Translations under genes and position numbers: made by a program | Part shown: piece after piece, positions 13,143 through 20,110 of the stretch | Layout of the letters: each line of letters starts with the position of its first letter | How positions within the stretch are numbered: the stretch's first letter is position 1 | NCBI GenBank assembly: GCA_036405975.1 | Contig: DASWWM010000024.1 | Location: 1 to 20,985, forward strand | Origin: VEQN01 sp036405975 | GTDB taxonomy: Bacteria > Patescibacteriota > Minisyncoccia > Phycocordibacterales > CAIZLB01 | Direction of reading: 5' to 3' | DNA length: 20,985 nucleotides | The notes under the pieces: generated by a model | The model's database searches: none | Told to the model about the DNA's origin: nothing | The model's input: only the letters and a program-made list of their open reading frames with translations

Positions 13143-13171
13143 AGTATAACAGACTGGCCATAGATTGACAA
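13143..13171 (-). promoter_or_regulatory. Promoter of the sortase gene, predicted fully leaderless
   Basis: On the minus strand TTGTCA (13166-13171), a 17-nt spacer and TATACT (13143-13148) predict +1 at 13136, the A of the ATG. The -35 overlaps that of the divergent CARDB promoter by five bases. Confidence 0.7.
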
Positions 13172-13175
13172 TCTA
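13161..13175. repeat. Palindrome forming a shared -35 element
   Basis: TAGATTG and CAATCTA flank a central A at 13168. The palindrome reads TTGACA on the plus strand and TTGTCA on the minus strand, so it supplies the -35 of both divergent genes. Confidence 0.75.
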
Positions 13176-13192
13176 ATCTAATATGATATAAT
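13165..13192 (+). promoter_or_regulatory. Promoter of the CARDB protein gene, predicted nearly leaderless
   Basis: A consensus TTGACA (13165-13170), a 16-nt spacer and a consensus TATAAT (13187-13192) predict +1 near 13199, three nt before the ATG at 13202. Confidence 0.8.
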
Positions 13193-13201
13193 ATATCCAC
13201 T

Positions 13202-14404
13202 ATGAAAAACGTCATCAGAGTCATCATCATTATCGCGATTCTGCTCATTCTGGTATTTCTCAGCGTGGGCATCGTGCGAATAGTGCCTCGGGTTCTCTCT
13301 TCCCTTGCATCGGCAACCGTATCAATCGGATCGATCTTCAGCGGAGACAATGCAACGACAACTCCAAGCGGATCAGACCAGGGCACGACTATCGTTCCAA
13401 ACGGAAACGGCTTCGTGATCGTAGGATCGACGTCAACGCCTTCGCGAAGCACGTCGACTCCGTCGATCATCGATATCCTCAAGGCAAAGCCAACGGACAG
13501 CGGCAAGAATTACATCCCTGCCCCAGGCAGCCCGGTTCGAAATCCGAATACGGGAACGGTCACTCGACCTTCGACAGGCACAGCCTCGTCACAGTCATGC
13601 GTGAACGGACGAACGTCTGACCTTGCAATCTCAATCATCTCAAAGGGAGTGATCAACAAGACGACAGGGCAGTTCGTCGAGACGAATACATTCACTACGG
13701 GTGACACCGTATCTGTCCGATTCAGGGCTGATAACCGAGGAACATGTGCCACTGGCCCGTGGAACCTCAAAGTTCAGATGCCTTCGCAGAATGCGGCTGA
13801 CCAGGTTCGTGATGTCACAAACATCGGTGCCCTTCCGGCAGGCTCATCAGTCACCGGACAGGCAAACTTCGACAATCCACGAATCGACAATGCAGTCATT
13901 GCCCTTTCGGCAACTGACCTCAGCGGACGAGACACCGACCTTGGAAACAACACCGCCTCACAGGCCCTTACAGTTGTGAACGCCGGACCTGGCACAAACC
14001 CAGGAACAGTTCCAGTGTCAGGCGACGGGCGGGCAGACCTCGCAGTTCGAATCCTTCAGGTAGGCACTCTCGATGCATATAACCGATTCATCCCCCGAGG
14101 CTATGGCCAGGGAACGTATCGTGTCGGCGAGCGGGTCGCGGTCCAGTTCGAAGTCATCAACCAGGGACGAACGGCATCGGGCCCATGGACCTTCCGTGCG
14201 GACCTCGGCCAGGGCGGCCAGTATCAGAACCAGCAGTACGAAGCATCCATCGCCACAGGCGCCAAGACTACGTACACTATCGGATACGATGCGACTGCCA
14301 CAGGCATGAACACCATCACGGTATACATCGACAGCCTCAGCCAGGTAAACGAATACAACGAGTCGAACAATACGGCTTCGGTAGGAATCAACGTTTCCTA
14401 CTAA
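13202..14404 (+). CDS. Membrane-anchored surface protein with two CARDB domains
   Basis: The 400-residue protein starts with an uncleaved-looking anchor (MKNVIRVIIIIAILLILVFL, helix about 5-25, no clear signal peptidase site). A disordered Ser/Thr/Pro/Gly linker follows (about 47-135), then two CARDB (cell adhesion related domain in bacteria) immunoglobulin-like repeats at about 139-258 and 278-398. Both show the family pattern: DLA(I/V) start strand, VGERVAVQFEVINQG and GDTVSVRFRADNRG, GPW, and the C-terminal LGNNTAS or YNESNNTAS. The domains sit outside the membrane. Their ligand is unknown. No sorting motif is visible, so it is not an evident sortase substrate despite being divergent from the sortase gene with a shared -35. 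Arginine is largely CGA, as in the core genes. Adhesion or cell-cell contact is inferred from the family name only. Confidence 0.87.
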   Translation: MKNVIRVIIIIAILLILVFLSVGIVRIVPRVLSSLASATVSIGSIFSGDNATTTPSGSDQGTTIVPNGNGFVIVGSTSTPSRSTSTPSIIDILKAKPTDSGKNYIPAPGSPVRNPNTGTVTRPSTGTASSQSCVNGRTSDLAISIISKGVINKTTGQFVETNTFTTGDTVSVRFRADNRGTCATGPWNLKVQMPSQNAADQVRDVTNIGALPAGSSVTGQANFDNPRIDNAVIALSATDLSGRDTDLGNNTASQALTVVNAGPGTNPGTVPVSGDGRADLAVRILQVGTLDAYNRFIPRGYGQGTYRVGERVAVQFEVINQGRTASGPWTFRADLGQGGQYQNQQYEASIATGAKTTYTIGYDATATGMNTITVYIDSLSQVNEYNESNNTASVGINVSY

Positions 14405-14431
14405 CAGGCAGCTCTCTCGAGCTTTGAAAGT

Positions 14432-14469
14432 GCCCATCGGGATCAAACCTGATGGGTATTTTCTTTTTT
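14432..14469 (+). terminator. Terminator of the CARDB gene
   Basis: CCCATC and GATGGG, with inner GG/CC, enclose ATCAAA and are followed by TATTTTCTTTTTT. Confidence 0.88.
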
Positions 14470-14478
14470 GTATTTATA

Positions 14479-14487
14479 TGTTATAAT
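14479..14487 (+). promoter_or_regulatory. Extended -10 promoter upstream of the first two-helix membrane protein
   Basis: TGTTATAAT is a consensus extended -10 (TGn then TATAAT, 14482-14487) with no strong -35; it lies in the T-rich tail of the CARDB terminator. Predicted +1 is G14494, the first base of a structured leader. Confidence 0.6.
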
Positions 14488-14493
14488 TTTTTC

Positions 14494-14634
14494 GGAAATG
14501 GCTTCGACGTTTCCTGCATGGCGCACCCCCTACTGGCGCCTATGCGGGCGTCGGAGCGGCACACGGCGTGCTTGCGCCATGCACTCTTTCAAAATCGCTC
14601 GGCGATGCTCGAAGAAAAGACAGAAAGGCATACA
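14494..14634 (+). ncRNA. Candidate structured 5' leader RNA (about 141 nt)
   Basis: From the predicted +1, GGAAA (14494-14498) pairs with TTTCC (14510-14514). Right after it TGCATGGCGCA (14515-14525) pairs with TGCGCCATGCA (14573-14583), a perfect 11-bp helix. Inside that helix are two hairpins: GGCGCC with GGCGTC (one G-T, 6-nt loop) and GGCAC with GTGCT (one G-T, 5-nt loop), giving a three-way junction. ATCGC and GCGAT form another hairpin at 14594-14606. The ATG of the membrane protein follows at 14635. No known riboswitch consensus was recognised. It may be a cis-regulatory leader or an independent small RNA. Confidence 0.45.
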
Positions 14635-15363
14635 ATGCAAACCAATACGGACCGGAAATCAGGCACAGGGGCGCTTCAAGAAAAAACATCCCGACCACCA
14701 GTCGGACGCGATACGGCAGAAGCAAAAGCTTGGGGGAAACTTTCTTCCGAGTTCAGCTCACGCTGGCCCAGAAGACATGGGTTTCAGCGTCTCAGCCGGG
14801 ATGCTGACTCCTATACGGGAGTGGTAAAAAAGTACAAGGAGAGCAGAATGCTGCTTTGGGCCGGGATCATCCTCGGCATCATCGCATTTTCCCTCATGAT
14901 GTACTGCCTCCATACCGCCCCGGTCGACATGACAGCCATGGAAGCATTGATTCCAGGCTTTTGTGTCGCGTTTTTTTCGGCCCTTATCATTCTTGCAGCC
15001 AGCATCGGCACAATCAAGTACGGATGCGAAGATGGATTGGTCGAGATGGTTGCGGCATGGAACAAAGCTAAGGAGATTATCGTGAGGACGGAAACCTGGA
15101 AATACCTGGTTGACGAGATCCACATGCACTACCATGACCGCCAGAGGTGTTCCGAACTGAATGCCGAATGCGCGGAAATGTGGAGAGCTGAGATGTCGGG
15201 AATCTGTGCCCAAATTTATGTCTGCGAACAGAAGCAAGACATGCAAGGAAGGCTCAAGTTCCGCGGCAAGCTGGACTCCATGTTCAAGGCCGGGAGAAAT
15301 CTCGGCTTCGTTGCCGACGGTGAAGGGTTCGAGACGTTCTTTAAGATGGCTACAGCCCAGTGA
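14635..15363 (+). CDS. Two-helix membrane protein of unknown function
   Basis: The frame is open well upstream, but the ATG at 14635 is the best start because upstream codons coincide with the structured leader and include a tract that reads poorly as protein. The product has 242 residues: a basic, disordered N-terminus (1-70, MQTNTDRKSG), helix 1 at about 72-92 (MLLWAGIILGIIAFSLMMY), a short loop, helix 2 at about 103-127, and a long soluble C-terminal helical region (128-242) with several Cys (131, 172, 179, 191, 197) and an amphipathic pattern. Both termini are probably cytoplasmic. I recognise no family. The next gene has the same design. Arginine codons avoid CGA (1 of 16). ATG at 14605 is an alternative start. 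A terminator follows. Confidence 0.65.
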   Translation: MQTNTDRKSGTGALQEKTSRPPVGRDTAEAKAWGKLSSEFSSRWPRRHGFQRLSRDADSYTGVVKKYKESRMLLWAGIILGIIAFSLMMYCLHTAPVDMTAMEALIPGFCVAFFSALIILAASIGTIKYGCEDGLVEMVAAWNKAKEIIVRTETWKYLVDEIHMHYHDRQRCSELNAECAEMWRAEMSGICAQIYVCEQKQDMQGRLKFRGKLDSMFKAGRNLGFVADGEGFETFFKMATAQ

Positions 15364-15384
15364 CCGATTGAGAACGATGCGGTC

Positions 15385-15421
15385 AGCGCCGAAAGGAATA
15401 AATCCCTTTCGGCGCTTTTTT
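15385..15421 (+). terminator. Terminator of the first two-helix membrane protein gene
   Basis: AGCGCCGAAAGG and CCTTTCGGCGCT form a perfect 12-bp stem around an 8-nt loop, followed by TTTTTT. Confidence 0.92.
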
Positions 15422-15479
15422 GCGTAAATCCTTCAAGATTTTGCCAAAAAATCGGACCTTCAGACGGCACGCACAATTA

Positions 15480-15509
15480 TTGACTATGTAGTATTAAATG
15501 TTGTACGGT
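15480..15509 (+). promoter_or_regulatory. Possible promoter of the second two-helix membrane protein gene
   Basis: TTGACT (15480-15485), 18 nt, then TACGGT (15504-15509), predicting +1 near 15516 and a 146-nt leader to the ATG at 15662. The -10 is weak. The leader holds a short hairpin (GGTCC and GGACC, 15589-15603) and no clear Shine-Dalgarno. Confidence 0.35.
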
Positions 15510-15661
15510 ATATTTCAGAATACCTCCCTACCCGGATATTCAAGGCGCTGCAACAGGCATCCCTTGACCACGGGGTCTTGGAGAAACCGGTCCGTCCTGG
15601 ACCTGCAACGCACATCGACAGGGTAACCCACAAAAAACGCACGGTGAAAAATCCAACAACC

Positions 15662-16234
15662 ATGACTGCCGAATATCTCCTCGGAGAAAGATTCACTCCC
15701 AATGAAAAGCAAGGAAAGCCTCAGGAGAATGCAGAGGCTGCATTCGAAAAAAGCAGAAGACACTTCAAGTGCCGGCGCTCGGCCGCGATTGCAGCAGGTG
15801 CTGCAGTGCTTCTCACCTTGATCCTGGCGACTCATATGACAATGGGCAGTCGGGACAGACATGTGATGCAGGCGCTCGCCTTCGGCATTCTCATGGCGCT
15901 CGCATGTGTCGTATGGGATGTACGGGCGGCCCAGAAAAGCCAACCTTCGGCAGAAACGCTGAACTTGGCGATGACATGGGCAGGCACCCGCAAGGTGCTG
16001 CAGGACCTCACGGTCACGCAGCGCATCCAGGAGCACATGACACGACGCGAGAGAGGGACCGAAGACGAGCAAATCCGCAGAGGATTCAGCGATGCCTGGG
16101 AATTCTTCCGCGAGCGAATGGGTCTGTCCGAACAAAATTTGGACACTCAGGCTTACCAAAAGGCATCGAGCGACCTTTTGAAGGTGGTGGGAATCGCTCG
16201 AGATCATTTCAATATCGAGCTCGTCGTCTCATAA
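15662..16234 (+). CDS. Second two-helix membrane protein of unknown function
   Basis: The ATG at 15662 gives 190 residues; the in-frame TTG at 15578 would add 28 Pro/Arg/Lys-rich residues and is less likely. A charged N-terminus (1-39) is followed by helix 1 (about 40-58, SAAIAAGAAVLLTLILA), a short positively charged loop, helix 2 (about 67-86, HVMQALAFGILMALACVVW) and a soluble, mainly helical C-terminus (87-190) with coiled-coil-like charge patterns around RRERGTEDEQIRRG. The topology, with two helices near the middle and a helical cytosolic tail, is like that of the preceding gene, though I see no clear sequence similarity between the two. I recognise no family. Arginine is about 3 of 19 CGA. 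A perfect terminator follows, and it converges with gyrB. Confidence 0.65.
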   Translation: MTAEYLLGERFTPNEKQGKPQENAEAAFEKSRRHFKCRRSAAIAAGAAVLLTLILATHMTMGSRDRHVMQALAFGILMALACVVWDVRAAQKSQPSAETLNLAMTWAGTRKVLQDLTVTQRIQEHMTRRERGTEDEQIRRGFSDAWEFFRERMGLSEQNLDTQAYQKASSDLLKVVGIARDHFNIELVVS

Positions 16235-16250
16235 GGACAACCCGTGACAT

Positions 16251-16284
16251 AGCGCCGCAGAGAGGAATCTCTGCGGCGCTTTTA
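16251..16284 (+). terminator. Terminator of the second two-helix membrane protein gene
   Basis: AGCGCCGCAGAGA and TCTCTGCGGCGCT form a perfect 13-bp stem with loop GGAA, followed by TTTAT and further T-rich sequence. A small hairpin (GCAGC and GCTGC, 16311-16323) lies between it and gyrB. Confidence 0.9.
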
Positions 16285-16361
16285 TATTGCCTATTTTTTA
16301 TTTTTTTGCTGCAGCGCCGCTGCGATTGAATGCCCCATTCGCCCCCCCCTTTTTTTCCTTA

Positions 16362-18533
16362 CTAGATATCAATGTTTGCCATTCGGGCATTCGTCTGGAT
16401 GAATGTCTTTCGCGACGGAACGTCATTACCCATGAGCACCTCGATGATCTTGTCGGCCTCAGTCGCATCCTCGATGGATACCTGCTTCAAGACTCGCTTG
16501 CTGATATCCATGGTCGTCTCGCCGAGCTCCTCGGCGTTCATTTCTCCGAGACCCTTGTATCGCTGAATATGGATCTTTGCGGCCTTTGCAGGAGCAGCCT
16601 TGCCTTTGCCTTTCTTGGCACCCTCAGCTTCGTCTTCTTCCGGCTCTTCCGCTTCGACTTCCGCATCAGAGTCGCCTGACTCGTCGATTTCCTGGACGGC
16701 ATTCATGTCCACGCCCTCCTTCTTGAGGAATCCGTTTTTTTCTTCGTCGTTATAGAAATAGTGTACTTCCTTGCCCTTCTTCACCTTGTAAAGCGGCGGC
16801 TGCGCGATGTATACGAAGCCTCCGTCGATGAGTGGTCGGAAGTATCGGTACATGAGCGTGAGGATAAGCGTTCGGATATGCGCACCGTCAACATCGGCAT
16901 CGGTTGCGATGATGATCTTGTGGTATCGAAGCTTTGAGAGATCGAACGTATCGCCGATGGCAGTTCCAAGGGCAATAACCAAGTTTCGAATCTGCTCTGA
17001 TGCGAGCATCTTGTCGAGTCGTGCTCGCTCGATATTGAGGATCTTTCCTCGTAGCGGAAGGACCGCCTGAGTTCGTCGGTCTCGGCCCATCTTTGCCGTA
17101 CCTCCGGCTGAGTCTCCCTCCACAATGAAGAGTTCAGATTCCTCAGCCTTTCGAGTCTGGCAGTCGGCAAGCTTTCCAGGAAGGGTCATGCCTTCGAGCG
17201 CTCCCTTTCGAAGGACGGAGTCCTTGGCTGCCTTGGCTGCCTTTCGTGCTCGAAGCGCGAGAAGGCCTTTATTGATGATCGCCTTGGCATCGTCTGGATT
17301 CTCTTCCATGAACTCTGAGAATGCCTCTGCAAAGACAGATGCAGTTGAGCCCTGTGCCTCAGTCGAACCGAGCTTAGCCTTCGTCTGTCCTTCGAACTGG
17401 ATTTCAGGAAGCTTTACTGAAACTACGGCAACAAGACCTTCGAGAACGTCATCTCCCGTAAGAGCATCGTCTGAATCCTTGATGATATTGTTCTTCTTGG
17501 CGTACTGGTTGATCGTTCGCGTAAGAGCCGTTCGGAACCCCTGAACGTGAGTTCCTCCTTCTGAGTTATAGGTGTTATTGGCGAAGGCGACGATCTTCGT
17601 ATTCATTTCGTCGATATACTGAAGGGCAATCTCGACGTATACGCTTTTGTTTCGAGCCTGACCCTCTTCAGTGCTTCCTTTTTCGATAACGTATTCCTTA
17701 TCTACATGGAAAATGCTCTTGTGAACAGCCTTCTGCGTTCGGTTATAGAATGCGACGAGAGACCGGAGCCCTCCTTCGAAGTAGAAGGTCATTGAAGGGA
17801 CATCGAGTCCCGCTTCCTTGATGAAATAGATTTCGCTATCCTTTGGATCGAGAAGCTCGTCCATTTTCTTCTGGTCATAACCTCGAGCATCGACGACATT
17901 GATCTCAACGCCCTTAACGAGATACGCCTGCTGTCGGAGATGGTTTACGATCTTGTTCCAATCGAAGTTGATTCCTTCCTTGAAGATCTCGACGTCAGGC
18001 TTGAACATGACGATGGAACCATGGGTCTTCGTCGTGCCGATTTTCTTTGTAGGAGCCTTCGGCTTTCCAATGTTGTACTCCTGCATATGGAGCCCGCCGT
18101 CCTGATGAACGATAACCCGAGTGTGCACAGAAAGGGCATTTACTACTGACGCACCTACACCGTGAAGACCTCCGGATACCTTATAGGCATTGTTGTCGAA
18201 CTTTCCTCCGGCGTGGAGTACGGTCATGATAGTTTCAAGAGCAGAAACTTTTGTCTTTGGATGGATTCCGACCGGGATACCGTTACCGTTATCGGCAACT
18301 CGGATATATCCGTCAGGAAGAAGAGCGACTTCGATATGAGAACATCGTCCGGCCATGGCCTCGTCTCGGGCATTATCGAAGATTTCCCAAATGAGGTGAT
18401 GGAGACCTTCAGGACCCGTCGTACCGATGTACATACCCGGTCGCTTTCGAACCGGCTCAAGTCCTTCGAGGACCGTGATCGACGATGCATCGTACACGTC
18501 AGTATTCTTTGGTTTCTTTTCTTCTTTTGCCAT
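16362..18533 (-). CDS. gyrB: DNA gyrase subunit B
   Basis: GyrB is the ATPase subunit of gyrase, which introduces negative supercoils with GyrA. The 723 residues contain the GHKL ATPase (WEIFDNARDEAMAG 49-62, DNGNGIP 81-87, GGLHGVG 121-127), the transducer with QTKAKLGS (383-390), the TOPRIM domain (EGDSAGG 472-478 with Glu473; TDADVDG 544-550 with Asp545/547), PLRGKILN (493-500) and the C-terminal IQRYKGLGEMN (656-666). QTKAKLGS and PLRGKILN favour GyrB over ParE. An unusual low-complexity acidic-then-basic insert (about 616-652: EAEEPEEDEAEGAKKGKGKAAPAK) sits between TOPRIM and the RYKGLGEM motif. No Shine-Dalgarno. Arginine is almost all CGA. It is downstream of murF on the same strand but has its own predicted promoter. 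Confidence 0.97.
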   Translation of the reverse strand: MAKEEKKPKNTDVYDASSITVLEGLEPVRKRPGMYIGTTGPEGLHHLIWEIFDNARDEAMAGRCSHIEVALLPDGYIRVADNGNGIPVGIHPKTKVSALETIMTVLHAGGKFDNNAYKVSGGLHGVGASVVNALSVHTRVIVHQDGGLHMQEYNIGKPKAPTKKIGTTKTHGSIVMFKPDVEIFKEGINFDWNKIVNHLRQQAYLVKGVEINVVDARGYDQKKMDELLDPKDSEIYFIKEAGLDVPSMTFYFEGGLRSLVAFYNRTQKAVHKSIFHVDKEYVIEKGSTEEGQARNKSVYVEIALQYIDEMNTKIVAFANNTYNSEGGTHVQGFRTALTRTINQYAKKNNIIKDSDDALTGDDVLEGLVAVVSVKLPEIQFEGQTKAKLGSTEAQGSTASVFAEAFSEFMEENPDDAKAIINKGLLALRARKAAKAAKDSVLRKGALEGMTLPGKLADCQTRKAEESELFIVEGDSAGGTAKMGRDRRTQAVLPLRGKILNIERARLDKMLASEQIRNLVIALGTAIGDTFDLSKLRYHKIIIATDADVDGAHIRTLILTLMYRYFRPLIDGGFVYIAQPPLYKVKKGKEVHYFYNDEEKNGFLKKEGVDMNAVQEIDESGDSDAEVEAEEPEEDEAEGAKKGKGKAAPAKAAKIHIQRYKGLGEMNAEELGETTMDISKRVLKQVSIEDATEADKIIEVLMGNDVPSRKTFIQTNARMANIDI

Positions 18534-18557
18534 AAATAAAATGCTCTTTTCTGCTAA

Positions 18558-18586
18558 ATAATACCGTCAAATTATATCAAATTTAA
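18558..18586 (-). promoter_or_regulatory. Candidate promoter of gyrB
   Basis: On the minus strand TTAAAT (18581-18586), a 17-nt spacer and TATTAT (18558-18563) predict +1 near 18551 and a 17-nt leader. A second TATAAT (18571-18576) lacks a -35. The -35 is weak. Confidence 0.4.
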
Positions 18587-18631
18587 GGGCAAAGAGCCGC
18601 CTTGACATGAACAGCCCACATTGTGTCCTAT

Positions 18632-18653
18632 TGCAAAATAGGCTTATTTTGCA
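18632..18653 (-). other. AT-rich hairpin over the murF stop codon
   Basis: TGCAAAATA and TATTTTGCA are perfect 9-nt inverted arms with a 4-nt loop and include the murF stop codon (18644-18646). No T-run follows, so it is a weak terminator candidate or an mRNA 3'-end structure. Confidence 0.4.
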
Positions 18654-20107
18654 GGAGCAATGACGGCAACCACCTCTTCCATTTGGGCGCTCCGACTCCC
18701 TTTTACCAGAACAACGGTCCGCACAGGATTGGCGCCGGCAGCTTGGCCATTTTTCAAGACGGCCCGCTCTTCGAGGAACGTCGTGAGGATATCGAGGCAT
18801 AGCTGCTTGGTCGAGAAATAATGCGCACGAGGAGCAGGCGCAGCCCAAAGCGGCTGGTTCGCTCCATGGACTTCGCCGGGCTCAATGCCGACAAGAAACA
18901 CCTCCTTTACCTCAAGCTCTGATGCGGTCTCAAGGATTCTCGAATAGCCCTGGCTGAGGAATTCGCCCTGCTCTTTCAATGATCCGAGAACGAGCACGAG
19001 AGCGTCGTCCGGATACATGGACTTTGCAGCTTCAAGCGATGCGATGACGGAATCAGGATTCGCATTGTACGTGTCATCAATGACGATCAGACCTTCAGAT
19101 ACGGCGTGCACGTCGAATCTGCCTGACTCTATTTTCGTGGAAACGATCGCATCCGCAATGTCTTGAGCGGAGATGCTGTAGGAATGGCCGACGCTTGCGG
19201 CCAGAAGCGCGTCGGCCATGACATGAGGGGCATTGAAATACGGGTACGGTGCCGCTTCCAGCAAGTCTGCGACTTCGACAAGAAACGCCTCGTCCTGATC
19301 CACCTTGCAAAGCTCCATCTGTGGAGACGATGAGGCGACGGTCGCCGCGAACTGTTCAGACGCAGGAATGAATAGCTTCGCACCGACGGGAGACGAATCG
19401 CCCAACAGCCCCTTCTCACGGGCGATTGCCTCTTTCGATCCGAAGTATTCTATGTGTGCCGTTCCGATATTGGTGACGACGACAGCATCAGGCTGCATGA
19501 TCTCTGAAAGAGGGGCCATTTCGCCTACATGGTTTATGCCGGCTTCGAAGACACCCATTTCAACTGAAGGATCCATGTGCAGGATCGAGAGCGGCAGACC
19601 GATATGGTTGTTGAGGTTTCCCCTCGTCGCGGCCGTCTTGTATTTTTTAGAAAGGACGGCCGCGACGAGATTCTTTGTCGTAGTCTTTCCATTGCTCCCT
19701 GTCACGCCGACAACCGGGATTCCAAGGATACTTCGGTATTGTTTTGCCAAGTCTTGCAAGGTTTCAAGGGCGGACGAAACTTCAATGACAAGCGCATCTG
19801 TCTCTGCCATTTTAGGGAACCGGGCAAAGAGCGCCGCGGCCTCCTGTTCGACAATGATAGCCGCGGCGCCTTTGCCTGCCGCAATGCCGGCATACTCATG
19901 TCCGTCGAATTTTTCCCCGCTTAGGGCAAAAAACAATGCTCCGGGCTCGATTGTTCGGGTATCAGTTGAAACAGAGGTCGCGAGCACCGGCTTGCAGCCA
20001 TCATCTGTGCCTTTTCTTTTCCCACCCGACACAAAAGCTTCAGGAATCCTGAGCGTGATCCCCTTATACTCTATTTCGACTGATACTGAATCCCTTGCCT
20101 CGTTCAT
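18644..20107 (-). CDS. murF: UDP-N-acetylmuramoyl-tripeptide--D-alanyl-D-alanine ligase
   Basis: MurF adds D-Ala-D-Ala to the peptidoglycan precursor in the cytoplasm, the last cytosolic step of the pentapeptide. The 487-residue product has an N-terminal substrate domain, the Mur ligase P-loop VTGSNGKTTTKN (135-146), RGNLNNHIGLPLSIL (162-176), FEAGINHVGEM (187-197, where most MurFs have EMG), DDTYNANPDS (344-353) and the C-terminal VLVKGSRSAQMEEVV (466-480). These motifs, especially NANPDS and KGSRS, separate MurF from MurC, D and E. The length is slightly above the E. coli 452 residues. It starts 3 nt after the stop of the methyltransferase, so the two are probably translated from one mRNA. 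It shows that this organism makes a peptidoglycan precursor, which fits the sortase and L,D-transpeptidase in the island. Confidence 0.95.
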   Translation of the reverse strand: MNEARDSVSVEIEYKGITLRIPEAFVSGGKRKGTDDGCKPVLATSVSTDTRTIEPGALFFALSGEKFDGHEYAGIAAGKGAAAIIVEQEAAALFARFPKMAETDALVIEVSSALETLQDLAKQYRSILGIPVVGVTGSNGKTTTKNLVAAVLSKKYKTAATRGNLNNHIGLPLSILHMDPSVEMGVFEAGINHVGEMAPLSEIMQPDAVVVTNIGTAHIEYFGSKEAIAREKGLLGDSSPVGAKLFIPASEQFAATVASSSPQMELCKVDQDEAFLVEVADLLEAAPYPYFNAPHVMADALLAASVGHSYSISAQDIADAIVSTKIESGRFDVHAVSEGLIVIDDTYNANPDSVIASLEAAKSMYPDDALVLVLGSLKEQGEFLSQGYSRILETASELEVKEVFLVGIEPGEVHGANQPLWAAPAPRAHYFSTKQLCLDILTTFLEERAVLKNGQAAGANPVRTVVLVKGSRSAQMEEVVAVIAPAK

Positions 20108-20110
20108 GGA

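Noticed and set aside
14494..14900. Resemblance to the 5' end of tmRNA (TTCGACG followed by GCATG).
   Set aside because: There is no GGGG acceptor start, no tag reading frame ending in an Ala-rich stop, and no matching T-loop and acceptor at the 3' side. The following sequence is protein coding.
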